A stretch of 64,000 bases of DNA from NCBI RefSeq assembly GCF_041080815.1, contig NZ_CP160205.1, forward strand, positions 4,092,001-4,156,000, written 5' to 3'. The translations under genes were made by a program, and so were the position numbers. The notes below the pieces were generated by a model. That model searched no databases, was not told the DNA's origin, and saw nothing but the letters and a program-made list of their open reading frames with translations. Below, one piece after another: positions 37,551 to 46,479 of the stretch. Numbering within the stretch: position 1 is the first letter of the stretch; the number at the start of each line of letters is the position of its first letter. The DNA comes from Mucilaginibacter yixingensis. GTDB lineage: Bacteria > Bacteroidota > Bacteroidia > Sphingobacteriales > Sphingobacteriaceae.

Positions 37551-37567
37551 AATATGGGGAGGATAGG
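37551..37567. repeat. 17-bp direct repeat, copy 2 (upstream of primase-like gene)
   Basis: AATATGGGGAGGATAGG, directly after the HEPN gene stop and 57 bp before the next start codon. See copy at 36355. Confidence 0.6.
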
Positions 37568-37623
37568 TAAATGTCATTTGTCCATTCTACTTTTGATTTT
37601 GAAAAGTGAAAGGGATCGGCGTT

Positions 37624-38556
37624 ATGGAAATGAAAAACGAGGCATTCTCGCTCCTCCGGATCAGGGAGTTAGACTTGGTGAACCTGCTGGAAAAGCTGGG
37701 GCACGAGCCGGCGGCGCGAAAGAAAAATGATACGGACTATTGGTATTTGTCACCCTTGCGGGATGAACGGACACCAAGCTTTCACATCGACCGTACTGCC
37801 AACGAATGGTACGATTTCGGATTGATGGCAGGCGGAAACCCGATTGACTTTTTACTGCGCTATCACGGATGTTCCATTGCTGCCTTATTGGAGCGTATGA
37901 ACGTTTCTTTCTCCCCTCACCGGCTCTCCGCTTTTGAAACGGATTTGTTGAATGACAGGTTTGACAGGGATAGCAAATTAGTGGTCAAAGAAGTACGCCC
38001 GCTTTATGCTTATCCGCTCAAAAATTATCTCCATGAACGGTCTATACCTATTGTGGTCGCGGATGCTTATTGCAAGGAGTTGACCTATGATATTGGTGGC
38101 CGCTCGTATTACGGTATCGGCTTTCAAAATAACCTGGGCGGCTGGGAGATCCGCAACAAAAGTTTCAAGCAAAGCAGTGCGCCAAAAGATGTGACTTTTT
38201 TGTCTTATGGAGCAGGCTCTGCGCATGTCTTTGAGGGCTTTATGGACTTCCTTTCCTGGCAGGCGCTTCATCCCTATCAGGAACCGCGCTCGGTGGATTT
38301 TGTCGTGCTGAATGGTGCGGGTTTGTTTGACCGGGCGCTGTCTTTTCTGAAGCAGCACGAGCGGGTGCATCTATGGCTAGACAGGGATGTGACGGGTTTG
38401 GCTTATCGTGATTATGCCTTGTCTTTAGGCAATTGTTTTGTAGATGAAAGCGGCCTTTATGAAGAGTTTAAGGATTTGAATGACTGGCTGCGCTGTAAGG
38501 GTGAGATGCAAAAGCCGATTTTGCGCCTGGGTGGCGGTTTACGGCCAGCGGGCTGA
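37624..38556 (+). CDS. CHC2 zinc-finger / Toprim primase-like protein of a mobile element
   Basis: Protein of 310 residues. The N-terminal part (LVNLLEKLGHEPAARKKNDTDYWYLSPLRDERTPSFHIDRTANEWYDFGLMAGGNPIDFLL) is the CHC2 primase zinc-finger region, in a form without the canonical cysteines. The C-terminal half holds a Toprim domain: FEGFMDFLSW with the conserved Glu, then VVLNGAG and VHLWLDRDVTGL with the DxD. Such proteins are standard in Bacteroidota mobilizable and conjugative elements, where they prime replication of the transferred strand. It precedes mobC and the relaxase gene on the same strand. Confidence 0.88.
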   Translation: MEMKNEAFSLLRIRELDLVNLLEKLGHEPAARKKNDTDYWYLSPLRDERTPSFHIDRTANEWYDFGLMAGGNPIDFLLRYHGCSIAALLERMNVSFSPHRLSAFETDLLNDRFDRDSKLVVKEVRPLYAYPLKNYLHERSIPIVVADAYCKELTYDIGGRSYYGIGFQNNLGGWEIRNKSFKQSSAPKDVTFLSYGAGSAHVFEGFMDFLSWQALHPYQEPRSVDFVVLNGAGLFDRALSFLKQHERVHLWLDRDVTGLAYRDYALSLGNCFVDESGLYEEFKDLNDWLRCKGEMQKPILRLGGGLRPAG

Positions 38557-38619
38557 TTTTAGGTGTTTTGAGGCGGTCGTTAGACGGCTGGGAGATTGCC
38601 CGTTTTGCAATCGGCCAGA

Positions 38620-38690
38620 TGTACAGTTGTTTAACAACAACTGCCGTTGGCCGCCCCCTCGGAACTCGGGGGCGCTGGACTGCCTGGCTT
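38620..38690 (+). other. Candidate oriT region upstream of mobC
   Basis: The 190-bp gap between the primase-like gene and mobC holds a perfect hairpin CGCCCCC/GGGGGCG (38652-38674, 9-base loop), preceded by an A/T-rich TTGTTTAACAACAA stretch. An inverted repeat directly upstream of mobC and the relaxase gene is the expected position of an origin of transfer. No nic site can be proven from sequence. Confidence 0.45.
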
Positions 38691-38748
38691 TGATGAGCAG
38701 TATAAGTTGTGTGATTGGAGTGTTAAATGATAGGGGCTGGAGGGTGTG

Positions 38749-39141
38749 ATGAGTGAGGATAAGAAAACGGGGCGTTACCGGATCATTGGTTTACGGCTGA
38801 ATGCGGCAGAGTTTGAAAAGCTGGAAACAGGCTGGAAAAACAGCACCATCAGCAAGCTGTCGGAATATGTGCGGCGGGTGTTGTTTGGCAAACGGATCAC
38901 GGTCTATTCGCGGAATAAATCACTGGACGAACTGGTCGCTGAACTGGTGGTGTTGCGTCGGGAACTGAATGCCATCGGGGTAAACTTTAACCAAGCGGTG
39001 CATCGGCTGCATATGCTGGATCATGCGCCGCAAATGCAGGTTTGGGTGGAGCGTTTCGGGCGTGACCGCGACCGCTATTTTGAATTGTTCGGAGAAGTGG
39101 TTTTAAAAGTTAATTCGATCAGCGAACAGTGGTTGCAGTAG
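38749..39141 (+). CDS. mobC: Mobilisation accessory protein MobC
   Basis: Relaxosome accessory DNA-binding protein of 130 residues. The N-terminal RYRIIGLRLNAAEFEKLETGWKNSTISKLSEYVRRVLFGK is ribbon-helix-helix-like, and the middle ELVAELVVLRRELNAIGVNFNQAVHRLH is the MobC signature. It is expected to bind oriT and help the relaxase nick. The relaxase gene overlaps its 3' end by 13 bp, so the two are translationally coupled. Confidence 0.88.
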   Translation: MSEDKKTGRYRIIGLRLNAAEFEKLETGWKNSTISKLSEYVRRVLFGKRITVYSRNKSLDELVAELVVLRRELNAIGVNFNQAVHRLHMLDHAPQMQVWVERFGRDRDRYFELFGEVVLKVNSISEQWLQ

Positions 39142-40421
39142 TCCATCCCAGCAAGTGTTTGCGCAATGCCTTGAACTATAACGAGGCCAAGGTTCGGGCG
39201 GGTGAAGCGGTTTGTTTAGAAGCCGGCTTTTACCCGATGGCGGCTGCTGATCTCAGCTTTCAGCAGAAGCTCAGGCGGCTGGAAATGCTGACGGAATTGA
39301 ACCAGCGGACGACGGTGAACAGCCTGCATATTTCCCTGAATTTCCATCCTTCAGAGCAGTTTTCGGATGAGCGCTTAAAAGAACTGGCGGAAGAATTTTT
39401 AGACAGGATAGGCTTTACGGGGCAGCCTTATTTATTGTACCAGCATTTTGATGCGGGGCACCCGCATGTGCACCTGGTAACCACAAATATTAAAGCGGAT
39501 GGTAAGGCGATTAACCTGAATAATATCGGCAAAGACCGGGCGCGGCCGGCCTGTGTTGCCATGGAAAAAGCCTATGGTTTGGTGTCTACAGCTGGTCAGA
39601 AAAATGATCTGACGGAACGTTTCAAACCGGTCAACGTGCAGCGGGCTTTGTATGGCAAAATGGAGACGAAGCGGGCAATGAATGGTATCATCAATGTGGT
39701 GGCGGGCAGCTATAATTTTACGTCGCTGGCGCAGTTGAATGCGGTGTTGGGTTTGTATAATATCGTAGCGGATACCGGTGGCGAGGGTTCGCGGGTGAAC
39801 AGGTTTGAGGGTTTAGTTTTCCGGGTGCTGGATGCGTCGGGTAATAAGGTGGGTGTGCCGATCAAAGCGAGTGATTTTTATGAGAAGCCGACCTTAAAAA
39901 AATTGCGGGAAAAGTTTAAGAAAAACGAGTTGAAGCGCGACGGGTTAAAGAAAAACTTAAAGACAAAAATTGACCTGGCCCTGCTGGGTGGAGGTAAAAG
40001 TTTGGAGAAGCTGGTCGCGGAATTAAAAGGCGGGGCTGTTGATGTGGTGGTACGCCGGGGTAAGGATGGGGTGATCTATGGGATGACCTATGTAGACCAT
40101 AAAAATAAAGTGGTATTTAACGGGAGCGAGTTGGGCAAGGCTTACAGCGCCAAAGCTGTTTTGGAACGCTGTCAAAACATAGGGGCCGGTGAGGAAAAAA
40201 AACAAAACGGGGAAGCGGAAAAGCTCGGGGTGGGCGGCTATGCAAACGCGGGAAAAGGGCGTGATCCTTCGCGGGAATTTGTGCCGGGTGATGGATCGGC
40301 TGCCGGTGGTCGGGGTTTGGCGGAGGTGTTGCTGGATGCAGGCGAGCTGCGCGAGGTGATGGACTGGGAACTGAAGCGGAAAAAGAAGAAAAAGAAAAGG
40401 CTGCGGCTGTCGCCGGGTTGA
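39129..40421 (+). CDS. Relaxase / mobilisation nuclease (MobB-like)
   Basis: HUH-type single-strand nuclease of 430 residues that nicks oriT and pilots DNA transfer. The metal site HxHxH is in HFDAGHPHVHLVTTNI. The N-terminal tyrosine candidate lies in RNALNYNEAKV near residue 17. The C-terminal part is very basic (RKKKKKKRLRLSPG at the end), as expected for DNA binding. The GTG start at 39129 overlaps mobC by 13 bp. Together with MobC and the coupling protein this is a Bacteroidota-type mobilisation module; no mating-pair genes are present, so transfer would need a helper element. Confidence 0.92.
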   Translation: MVAVVHPSKCLRNALNYNEAKVRAGEAVCLEAGFYPMAAADLSFQQKLRRLEMLTELNQRTTVNSLHISLNFHPSEQFSDERLKELAEEFLDRIGFTGQPYLLYQHFDAGHPHVHLVTTNIKADGKAINLNNIGKDRARPACVAMEKAYGLVSTAGQKNDLTERFKPVNVQRALYGKMETKRAMNGIINVVAGSYNFTSLAQLNAVLGLYNIVADTGGEGSRVNRFEGLVFRVLDASGNKVGVPIKASDFYEKPTLKKLREKFKKNELKRDGLKKNLKTKIDLALLGGGKSLEKLVAELKGGAVDVVVRRGKDGVIYGMTYVDHKNKVVFNGSELGKAYSAKAVLERCQNIGAGEEKKQNGEAEKLGVGGYANAGKGRDPSREFVPGDGSAAGGRGLAEVLLDAGELREVMDWELKRKKKKKKRLRLSPG

Positions 40422-40592
40422 TGATCAGGTAAAATTTCAGGGTAAAAGATAAGGTGTGTATTGCTCAGGTATGAGGGATGCTAGCTACTGCTTTGCTCTT
40501 TTTCAGCCGTCCGGGCTGGTGTGCAGGTGTGAATGATTTAGTGAGAACGATTAGAAAAATCCTGCTTCGGACAGGACTGGGAGGGGTTTGTC

Positions 40593-42575
40593 ATGCAGAC
40601 TGGAGAAAACGATCAGGCGATGCGCAAGATCCTCGATATGACGAGGCTGATCAGTATAGTGGTATTGCTGCTGCATTTTTATGTGGTGTGTTACGGGGCG
40701 TTCGCGGGCTGGCATTTGGTGTCGGCTTTGGGTGACCGCTTATTGGGGAATGTGGTGCGGACGGGGCTGTTCAGCAGCTTTATGAAGCCAAAGCTGATCG
40801 CGCTGGCCTTTCTGGTGATCGCGCTGATCGGCGTGAAAGGTAAAAAGGATGAAAAGCAGACGGGCAAGACAGCGGCCCTTTACTTAATAATCGGTCTCTT
40901 TTTTTTCTTCGCCAGCCAGCTGGTATTGCTGGTGAGGGCAAAAATGACCTTGGTGGCTGTGGCTTATATGGCTAGCTGTGGTTTGGGCTTTTTGCTGATC
41001 ATGAGCGGCGGTACGATGCTGTCGAAGATCATCCGGGACAAGCTGAGCGGTGACATCTTTAACCGTGACCAGGAGACTTTCCCGCAGGAAGAACGGCTGC
41101 TGGAGAACGAGTTTTCGGTAAACCTGCCGGTAAAATATATACTCAAAGGCAAAGAGCGTCGCGGCTGGATCAATTTTATCAACCTGTTCCGGGCTTTGGT
41201 GGTGCTTGGTTCACCGGGCTCGGGTAAGAGTTACTTTATTATCCGGCATATCATCACCCAGCATATCCGCAAGGGTTTTGCCATGTTCGTCTATGACTTT
41301 AAAATGCCGGACCTGGCGGTCATCGCTTATAATACCTGGCTGAAATATCGTGACGGGTACAAGGTTCCCCCAAAATTCTACTCCATCAATTTTGATGATC
41401 TGTCACGGAGCAGCCGCTGCAACCCATTAGATCCCTCGGCGATGCTGGATCTGACGGATGCGGTGGAATCGGCGCGGACGATCCTGCTGGGCCTGAACCG
41501 CGAGTGGATCAAACGGCAGGGTGATTTTTTTGTTGAGTCGCCGATCAACTTTTTGACGGCGATCATCTGGTATCTGCGTAAATATAACGACGGAGAGTTT
41601 TGTACCCTGCCGCATGTGATCGAGTTGATGCAGGCGGATTATGACAGTCTGTTCACGTTGCTGAGTACGCAAAAAGAGATTGATGTGTTGATCAACCCTT
41701 TTATCAGTGCCTACAAACGTGATGCGGTGGAACAGTTGGAGGGGCAGATCGCTTCGGCGAAGATCACGATGGCACATATCGCTTCGCCGCAATTGTATTA
41801 CGTGTTATCAGGTAATGAGTTCACGCTGGATATTAACAACCCCGCCGCACCCAAGATCGTTTGCATGGGTAACAACCCGCAGAAGATACAGATCTATGGC
41901 GCAGTGTTATCCCTGTTTACCAACCGTCTGCTGAAGATCATTAACCAAAAGGATAAGCTGAAATGCAGCTTGGTGTTTGATGAGTTCCCGACACTGACCA
42001 CGGACATTATCCCCACGATCAGTACCGGGAGATCCAATCTGATCTCGACCTGTTTGGGTATCCAGGATGCCAGCCAGTTGCGTAAGGATTATGGCCGCGA
42101 GCAGGCGGATGTGATCATGAATATCGTAGGTAATATGGCGGTCGGGCAGGTATCGGGAGATACGGCCAAAGCGGTATCGGAAAAGATCGGACGGATCATG
42201 CAGGACCGGGAAAGCCTGTCCATCAACCGCAGTGATACCTCGATCAGCCGGTCAAAACAATTGGAAGCAGCCGTACCGGCTTCACGGATCTCGGCATTAA
42301 GTTCAGGAGAATTTGTCGGTATGGTGGCCGATAACCCGGATTGTAAAATTGAATTGAAAGCATTTCATTGTGAGATTGTCAATGACCATGCGGCGTTGAA
42401 AAAAGAAATTGATAGCTATGTGCCGCTGCCGGAGGTCATGAAGATCAATAATGCGATTGTGGAGCGGAATTATTTGGAGATCAAACAGGATATACGGGAT
42501 ATTATTGAGTTGGAAATGGAGCGGTTGCTGAGTGATCCGGCGTTGGCATATTTAATCATTAAAAAAGCAGGCTGA
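40593..42575 (+). CDS. TraG/VirD4-family type IV coupling protein
   Basis: Inner-membrane ATPase of 660 residues that delivers the relaxase-DNA complex to a type IV secretion channel. The N-terminus has several membrane segments (ISIVVLLLHFYVVCYGAF, IALAFLVIALIGV, LYLIIGLFFFFASQLVLL). Walker A is LGSPGSGKSYFIIRHI and Walker B is CSLVFDEFPTL. The C-terminal domain has STCLGIQDASQLRKDYG, typical of the TraG group. It follows the relaxase gene by 171 bp. Confidence 0.92.
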   Translation: MQTGENDQAMRKILDMTRLISIVVLLLHFYVVCYGAFAGWHLVSALGDRLLGNVVRTGLFSSFMKPKLIALAFLVIALIGVKGKKDEKQTGKTAALYLIIGLFFFFASQLVLLVRAKMTLVAVAYMASCGLGFLLIMSGGTMLSKIIRDKLSGDIFNRDQETFPQEERLLENEFSVNLPVKYILKGKERRGWINFINLFRALVVLGSPGSGKSYFIIRHIITQHIRKGFAMFVYDFKMPDLAVIAYNTWLKYRDGYKVPPKFYSINFDDLSRSSRCNPLDPSAMLDLTDAVESARTILLGLNREWIKRQGDFFVESPINFLTAIIWYLRKYNDGEFCTLPHVIELMQADYDSLFTLLSTQKEIDVLINPFISAYKRDAVEQLEGQIASAKITMAHIASPQLYYVLSGNEFTLDINNPAAPKIVCMGNNPQKIQIYGAVLSLFTNRLLKIINQKDKLKCSLVFDEFPTLTTDIIPTISTGRSNLISTCLGIQDASQLRKDYGREQADVIMNIVGNMAVGQVSGDTAKAVSEKIGRIMQDRESLSINRSDTSISRSKQLEAAVPASRISALSSGEFVGMVADNPDCKIELKAFHCEIVNDHAALKKEIDSYVPLPEVMKINNAIVERNYLEIKQDIRDIIELEMERLLSDPALAYLIIKKAG

Positions 42576-42611
42576 TGAAAATTATCAACAATTTAAAAAA
42601 AATACAATAAT

Positions 42612-42653
42612 GATATTTAAAATATCAGATTATTTTGATACTATTGGTATCAA
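42612..42653. promoter_or_regulatory. Two palindromic operator candidates upstream of the S24 repressor
   Basis: GATATTTAAAATATC (42612-42626) and TTGATACTATTGGTATCAA (42635-42653, perfect 7-bp arms with 5-base centre) lie side by side in the 86-bp gap, ending 8 bp before the repressor ATG. Their position suggests autoregulation by the adjacent repressor. Confidence 0.65.
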
Positions 42654-42661
42654 TTTGAATT

Positions 42662-43435
42662 ATGTCCTATTGGGGTAGTAATGTCCGTTTTTTGCGTAAG
42701 CGTGCTGGATTAAGTCAGGATGCACTCGCCGGTACGTTATCAATGACCAGGGTGAAATTGAACGCACATGAAAATGGCAAGACAAGTAACCCGACGGTTA
42801 GTGACCTCGTTGCCGTGTCAAACCACTTTGCCGTTAGTATCGACAATTTGTTGAGACTGGATCTGGCGGGATTGACTGAAAAGGAATTAAATGATCTGGA
42901 AAGGCCGAAAGCAAACATGAGAGTGTTGGCGATATCTGTGGATGAGCAGAACGATGAATATATCGAATATGTTCCTGTCAAAGCAAAAGCGGGTTATACG
43001 ACTGGTCACCGTGATCCGGATTATATCGCTGCTTTACCAAAATACCGATTCCCTGGATTGGCCAAGGGGAAAACGTTTCGCTTGTTTCCAACGACCGGAG
43101 ATTCGATGGTACCGGTGCCGGAAGGCAGCGACGTCCTTGCGGCGTACGTAGCCGACTGGCAAGCCATAAAAGCTGAAACATTGTGTATTGTGATCATGCG
43201 GTCGGAACAAGATTTTGTGTTTAAGCAGGTCACCTTGATTGGTAAAGACCGCTTGCAGTTAAAATCTCTGAATGAACAATACGAGCCTTACCTGGTAAAA
43301 TTGGAAGAGGTGTTGGAAATATGGGAGTTTGACCGCTATATCAGCCGGGTTGTTCCTTTGCAAAGGACAGAATTGGATGATATTAAATCACTGCTGTTGG
43401 ATATGCGACGTGATTTAAAGAGGAACAAAAACTGA
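42662..43435 (+). CDS. LexA/CI-like repressor with S24 self-cleavage domain
   Basis: Regulator of 257 residues. The N-terminal XRE helix-turn-helix is VRFLRKRAGLSQDALAGTLSMTRVKLNAHENG. The C-terminal peptidase S24 domain has the nucleophile in TTGDSMVPVPEGS and the partner lysine candidate in DFVFKQVTL. A cleavage site of A-G type may be the KAKAGYTTG stretch just before the domain. Such repressors inactivate themselves when RecA is activated, which would tie the island to the SOS response. Two palindromes upstream are likely operators. Confidence 0.9.
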   Translation: MSYWGSNVRFLRKRAGLSQDALAGTLSMTRVKLNAHENGKTSNPTVSDLVAVSNHFAVSIDNLLRLDLAGLTEKELNDLERPKANMRVLAISVDEQNDEYIEYVPVKAKAGYTTGHRDPDYIAALPKYRFPGLAKGKTFRLFPTTGDSMVPVPEGSDVLAAYVADWQAIKAETLCIVIMRSEQDFVFKQVTLIGKDRLQLKSLNEQYEPYLVKLEEVLEIWEFDRYISRVVPLQRTELDDIKSLLLDMRRDLKRNKN

Positions 43436-43550
43436 CCGTAGCGCTCGATGTGACAACGGCAGTGTAGAGAAGTTAATAATTAATAAGTACGTTTGGCGCG
43501 GATTTCTTTAATTTAGAAGAAAAAGGCAGCCAGATCTGATCGATAAAACA

Positions 43551-46475
43551 ATGGTGCAGAACACTGATTTTCGCAGGTATTTGACCTCGCTGAGCTATAG
43601 TGAGGAAGAAATCGCTGCGGGCTTGCTGGACGAAACGACATTTTCCTACACGGTTGATACGGAAGGCCGTTTGACCGTTAAATATATTTTTACACCTACT
43701 GCGAACGACATTTATCTGGAGCATCGTTCGTTATGGAACATGAACCGTGACAACGTCTTTATAGCCGTAACGGATCAGCAATCACACATTATCAATGTAA
43801 AGGAAAAACCAGATGCTGCACGCCCGTTAAAGAACGCAATATGCCTGCGGACTTTTGAGTATGGTGTGAACAGCCTTGGGTTTGAAGAAATCGTACCTTC
43901 TGAAATATCTAAACAATATATTGATTCAGCTTTCTTTTTTGATTTTGTTGCCAAGAACCAGCGTAAAGGACAAGAAGTAGATAAGGACTTGCTGCTTAAT
44001 TTGCTACAATTAAAAAGCGACCTGATTAGTGACAGTAACGAGGAAATGATCCATTTACTCATTTTACGTTGCATCTTTATCAAATATCTGGAGGATCGCG
44101 GCATTTTTGAAACAGATTACCTGATCAACATCTTAAAATCTTTAGACGCAAAACAACTGGTTGCTGCGTTCAATGAGATCAAAAAGATCAACGGAGATGT
44201 TTTCAAATATGACAGCTTTAAGGTGACGGATATTAAACAAGAATATCTAAAACAACTTGCCCTGTTTTTTGAAACTGACTACCGGAGTGGTCAGCATTTT
44301 TTGTTCCCGTACCAATTCGACAGAATTCCTATCCAGTTGATCAGCCATGTTTATGAGGCATTCCTAAAAGATAACAGTAAAAAAAGAAAAGGTATTTATT
44401 ATACGCCTTCATTCCTGGTGGACTTCATGTTGAACCAACTGTTTAACGGCGAAGACAACATCCCTTTGGCCGATGCCCGCTGCCTGGATGCCGCCGTTGG
44501 TTCCGGTGCTTTCCTGGTTGAATGTTTTAAAAGGATACAGGCATCTTTCGGCCGCCCCCTCTCATTCGATGAAAAAAAGAAGATATTGGAAACACAGCTT
44601 TTCGGTATCGACATTGATCAGAAGGCTTTGCAAATTACGGCATTTAGCCTTTACCTCGCTTTACTTGAAACTGAAGATCCTAATTTCATCAAAAATGAAA
44701 TCATTCATGCCCACCCCATACTCCCAAGTTTGATCGGCTCAACGCTTATGAGCGCTAACGCGATCACGGACGAGGTTTTTAAAGGGCAGACATTCGATTA
44801 TATCATATCAAACCCACCATGGGGTTCAGTTCCGAAAGTAGAAGACGCACAGGATGAACAGGAAATTAACAACATACTTAAAGAACGAAAAGCGATAGCG
44901 AACAAAGGCAAAGGCGACGGGATTTATGCGCACGTGGCAGATTTTGAGCGTTCACAGGCATTTCTTGTCCGTTTTCAGGAGTGGGCGGGGGCATCAACGC
45001 GTATTGCGGCGGTCGTTAAGAATTCGATTTTTTTGAACGACAATGCCAGGGATTTCCGTAGCTATCTGCTGGACACTTATGCACTGGAAAAATTCTTTGA
45101 GCTTTCTCATTATAACAAAATCCTGTTCAAGAAAAAGAATATCGGAGAGATTAAGGGACAGGCGGTCGAACTTGGCGCGAGTGAGCCTTGCGCTGTAGTT
45201 ATTTTAAAGCAATTACCAGCTAACGCAAGTGAAATTTCCACAACCTACATCTCCCCCAAGTTATCAATATTTGCCGAAAATTTTAGCGTTATTCATTTTA
45301 CTGCGCGTGATTGTTTTCAAATAGCACAGTCAAATCTTAAAAACCAGGACGCTTACTGGAAAATATTGGTTAATGGTGATTTGGATACATTCAAAGTCAT
45401 CGAAAAGCTATCGTTACAGTGTGATTTAACCGTAGAAGCACGGGCTGGCTTTCAGCCCAAGGCTAATATGCTATCGCTTGGAGAGCCAGATTGGAAGCCC
45501 ATCGCCGAACCAACCGATTTCAAACAGTTCGACGTTCTTAAAGCTGATAATTTACCCGTTTTTAATTGGAATCAGGGATTACATCGTCGTAGGGAATTTG
45601 ATATATTCCAAGGAATACGGTTGGTTATCCCTGTTCGGCCTTTAAAATCAGATAAGTTTTTGTTTAGGGGCGCAATTGCTTATGACGATATCATTTATAA
45701 GCATAACATGATTACCATCAAGCTGAAAGATGGCAAAGATTACATTTCAGATTACCTTCCATATTTGGCAATTATTAATTCAAAACTCATTGGCTTTTTA
45801 TTTTACCAATTGTCTATTCAATGGGGTAAAGGGGAGGGTAAACGCGATTCTATTCGAAACGTTGACCTCGAAAAACTGCCCTTAAAAAGAATATCTGATC
45901 CAACATTGGCGAAACAACTTTCAAATCTTGTATCAAAAATCCAAATAGCAATCCGAGGAGGACAAAATCCAATTATTGAAATCGATGAACTTGATGAACT
46001 CGTATTTGAACATTATGGTTTGCTGGATTACGAGCGCCAGGTAATTAAGGAATTCTACCAGATGAATGTTGACCGGGCAGATGCGCCTTTAAACAAAGTA
46101 ACGGCGAGTGACCTGAATGTATATTTCAACGCTTTTGTCAAAGCTTTTCAACTCGTTCTCGCCGAAGGCACAGTGCTGTCCGCAACTTACAATATATCAG
46201 GCAATATGGGTGCCTTGATCTGTATGCGTTTGTCGCAGCAAAATGAAGCAGAGCCATTCAGGCAGGGAGAAGATAAGCACATAATCAATTTCGTTAAAAG
46301 CGGCCAATTAAATAAAGCTGAAGCCCTGAAGATTTTAGAGGAGGAAAAGGTCAAAATCTACGATAAAGAACATATTTATTTGATTAAAAGCAATCAATTC
46401 AAGGATTGGACGCCAAGGCAAGCGGTAGTAGACGCCCGTGAAGAGATTCAGCAATATATAAAACACCTAGCCTGA
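43551..46475 (+). CDS. N6-adenine DNA methyltransferase, restriction-modification (Eco57I-like)
   Basis: Large protein of 974 residues. The methyltransferase core has KGIYYTPSFLVDFML, the SAM motif DAAVGSGAFLVECF (Asp at about 313), FGIDIDQKALQITAF, and the catalytic motif SNPPWGS (Asn at about 421). An N-terminal domain of about 280 residues and a C-terminal region with specificity-type stretches (about 620-830, including SIQWGKGEGKRDSIRNVDLEKLPL) surround it. This order resembles type IIG or type I-like enzymes. No obvious nuclease motif is visible in its N-terminus, but the next gene, 4 bp downstream, is a PD-(D/E)xK candidate, so the pair may be methyltransferase plus nuclease. Confidence 0.85.
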   Translation: MVQNTDFRRYLTSLSYSEEEIAAGLLDETTFSYTVDTEGRLTVKYIFTPTANDIYLEHRSLWNMNRDNVFIAVTDQQSHIINVKEKPDAARPLKNAICLRTFEYGVNSLGFEEIVPSEISKQYIDSAFFFDFVAKNQRKGQEVDKDLLLNLLQLKSDLISDSNEEMIHLLILRCIFIKYLEDRGIFETDYLINILKSLDAKQLVAAFNEIKKINGDVFKYDSFKVTDIKQEYLKQLALFFETDYRSGQHFLFPYQFDRIPIQLISHVYEAFLKDNSKKRKGIYYTPSFLVDFMLNQLFNGEDNIPLADARCLDAAVGSGAFLVECFKRIQASFGRPLSFDEKKKILETQLFGIDIDQKALQITAFSLYLALLETEDPNFIKNEIIHAHPILPSLIGSTLMSANAITDEVFKGQTFDYIISNPPWGSVPKVEDAQDEQEINNILKERKAIANKGKGDGIYAHVADFERSQAFLVRFQEWAGASTRIAAVVKNSIFLNDNARDFRSYLLDTYALEKFFELSHYNKILFKKKNIGEIKGQAVELGASEPCAVVILKQLPANASEISTTYISPKLSIFAENFSVIHFTARDCFQIAQSNLKNQDAYWKILVNGDLDTFKVIEKLSLQCDLTVEARAGFQPKANMLSLGEPDWKPIAEPTDFKQFDVLKADNLPVFNWNQGLHRRREFDIFQGIRLVIPVRPLKSDKFLFRGAIAYDDIIYKHNMITIKLKDGKDYISDYLPYLAIINSKLIGFLFYQLSIQWGKGEGKRDSIRNVDLEKLPLKRISDPTLAKQLSNLVSKIQIAIRGGQNPIIEIDELDELVFEHYGLLDYERQVIKEFYQMNVDRADAPLNKVTASDLNVYFNAFVKAFQLVLAEGTVLSATYNISGNMGALICMRLSQQNEAEPFRQGEDKHIINFVKSGQLNKAEALKILEEEKVKIYDKEHIYLIKSNQFKDWTPRQAVVDAREEIQQYIKHLA

Positions 46476-46479
46476 GCAA

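Noticed and set aside
38480..38749. 89-codon open frame between the primase-like gene and mobC
   Set aside because: It overlaps the end of the primase-like gene and the candidate oriT hairpin; the translation (cysteine- and arginine-rich) looks like a shadow frame.
40478..40735. 85-codon frame before the coupling protein gene
   Set aside because: It overlaps the coupling protein start in another frame and has no family-like character.
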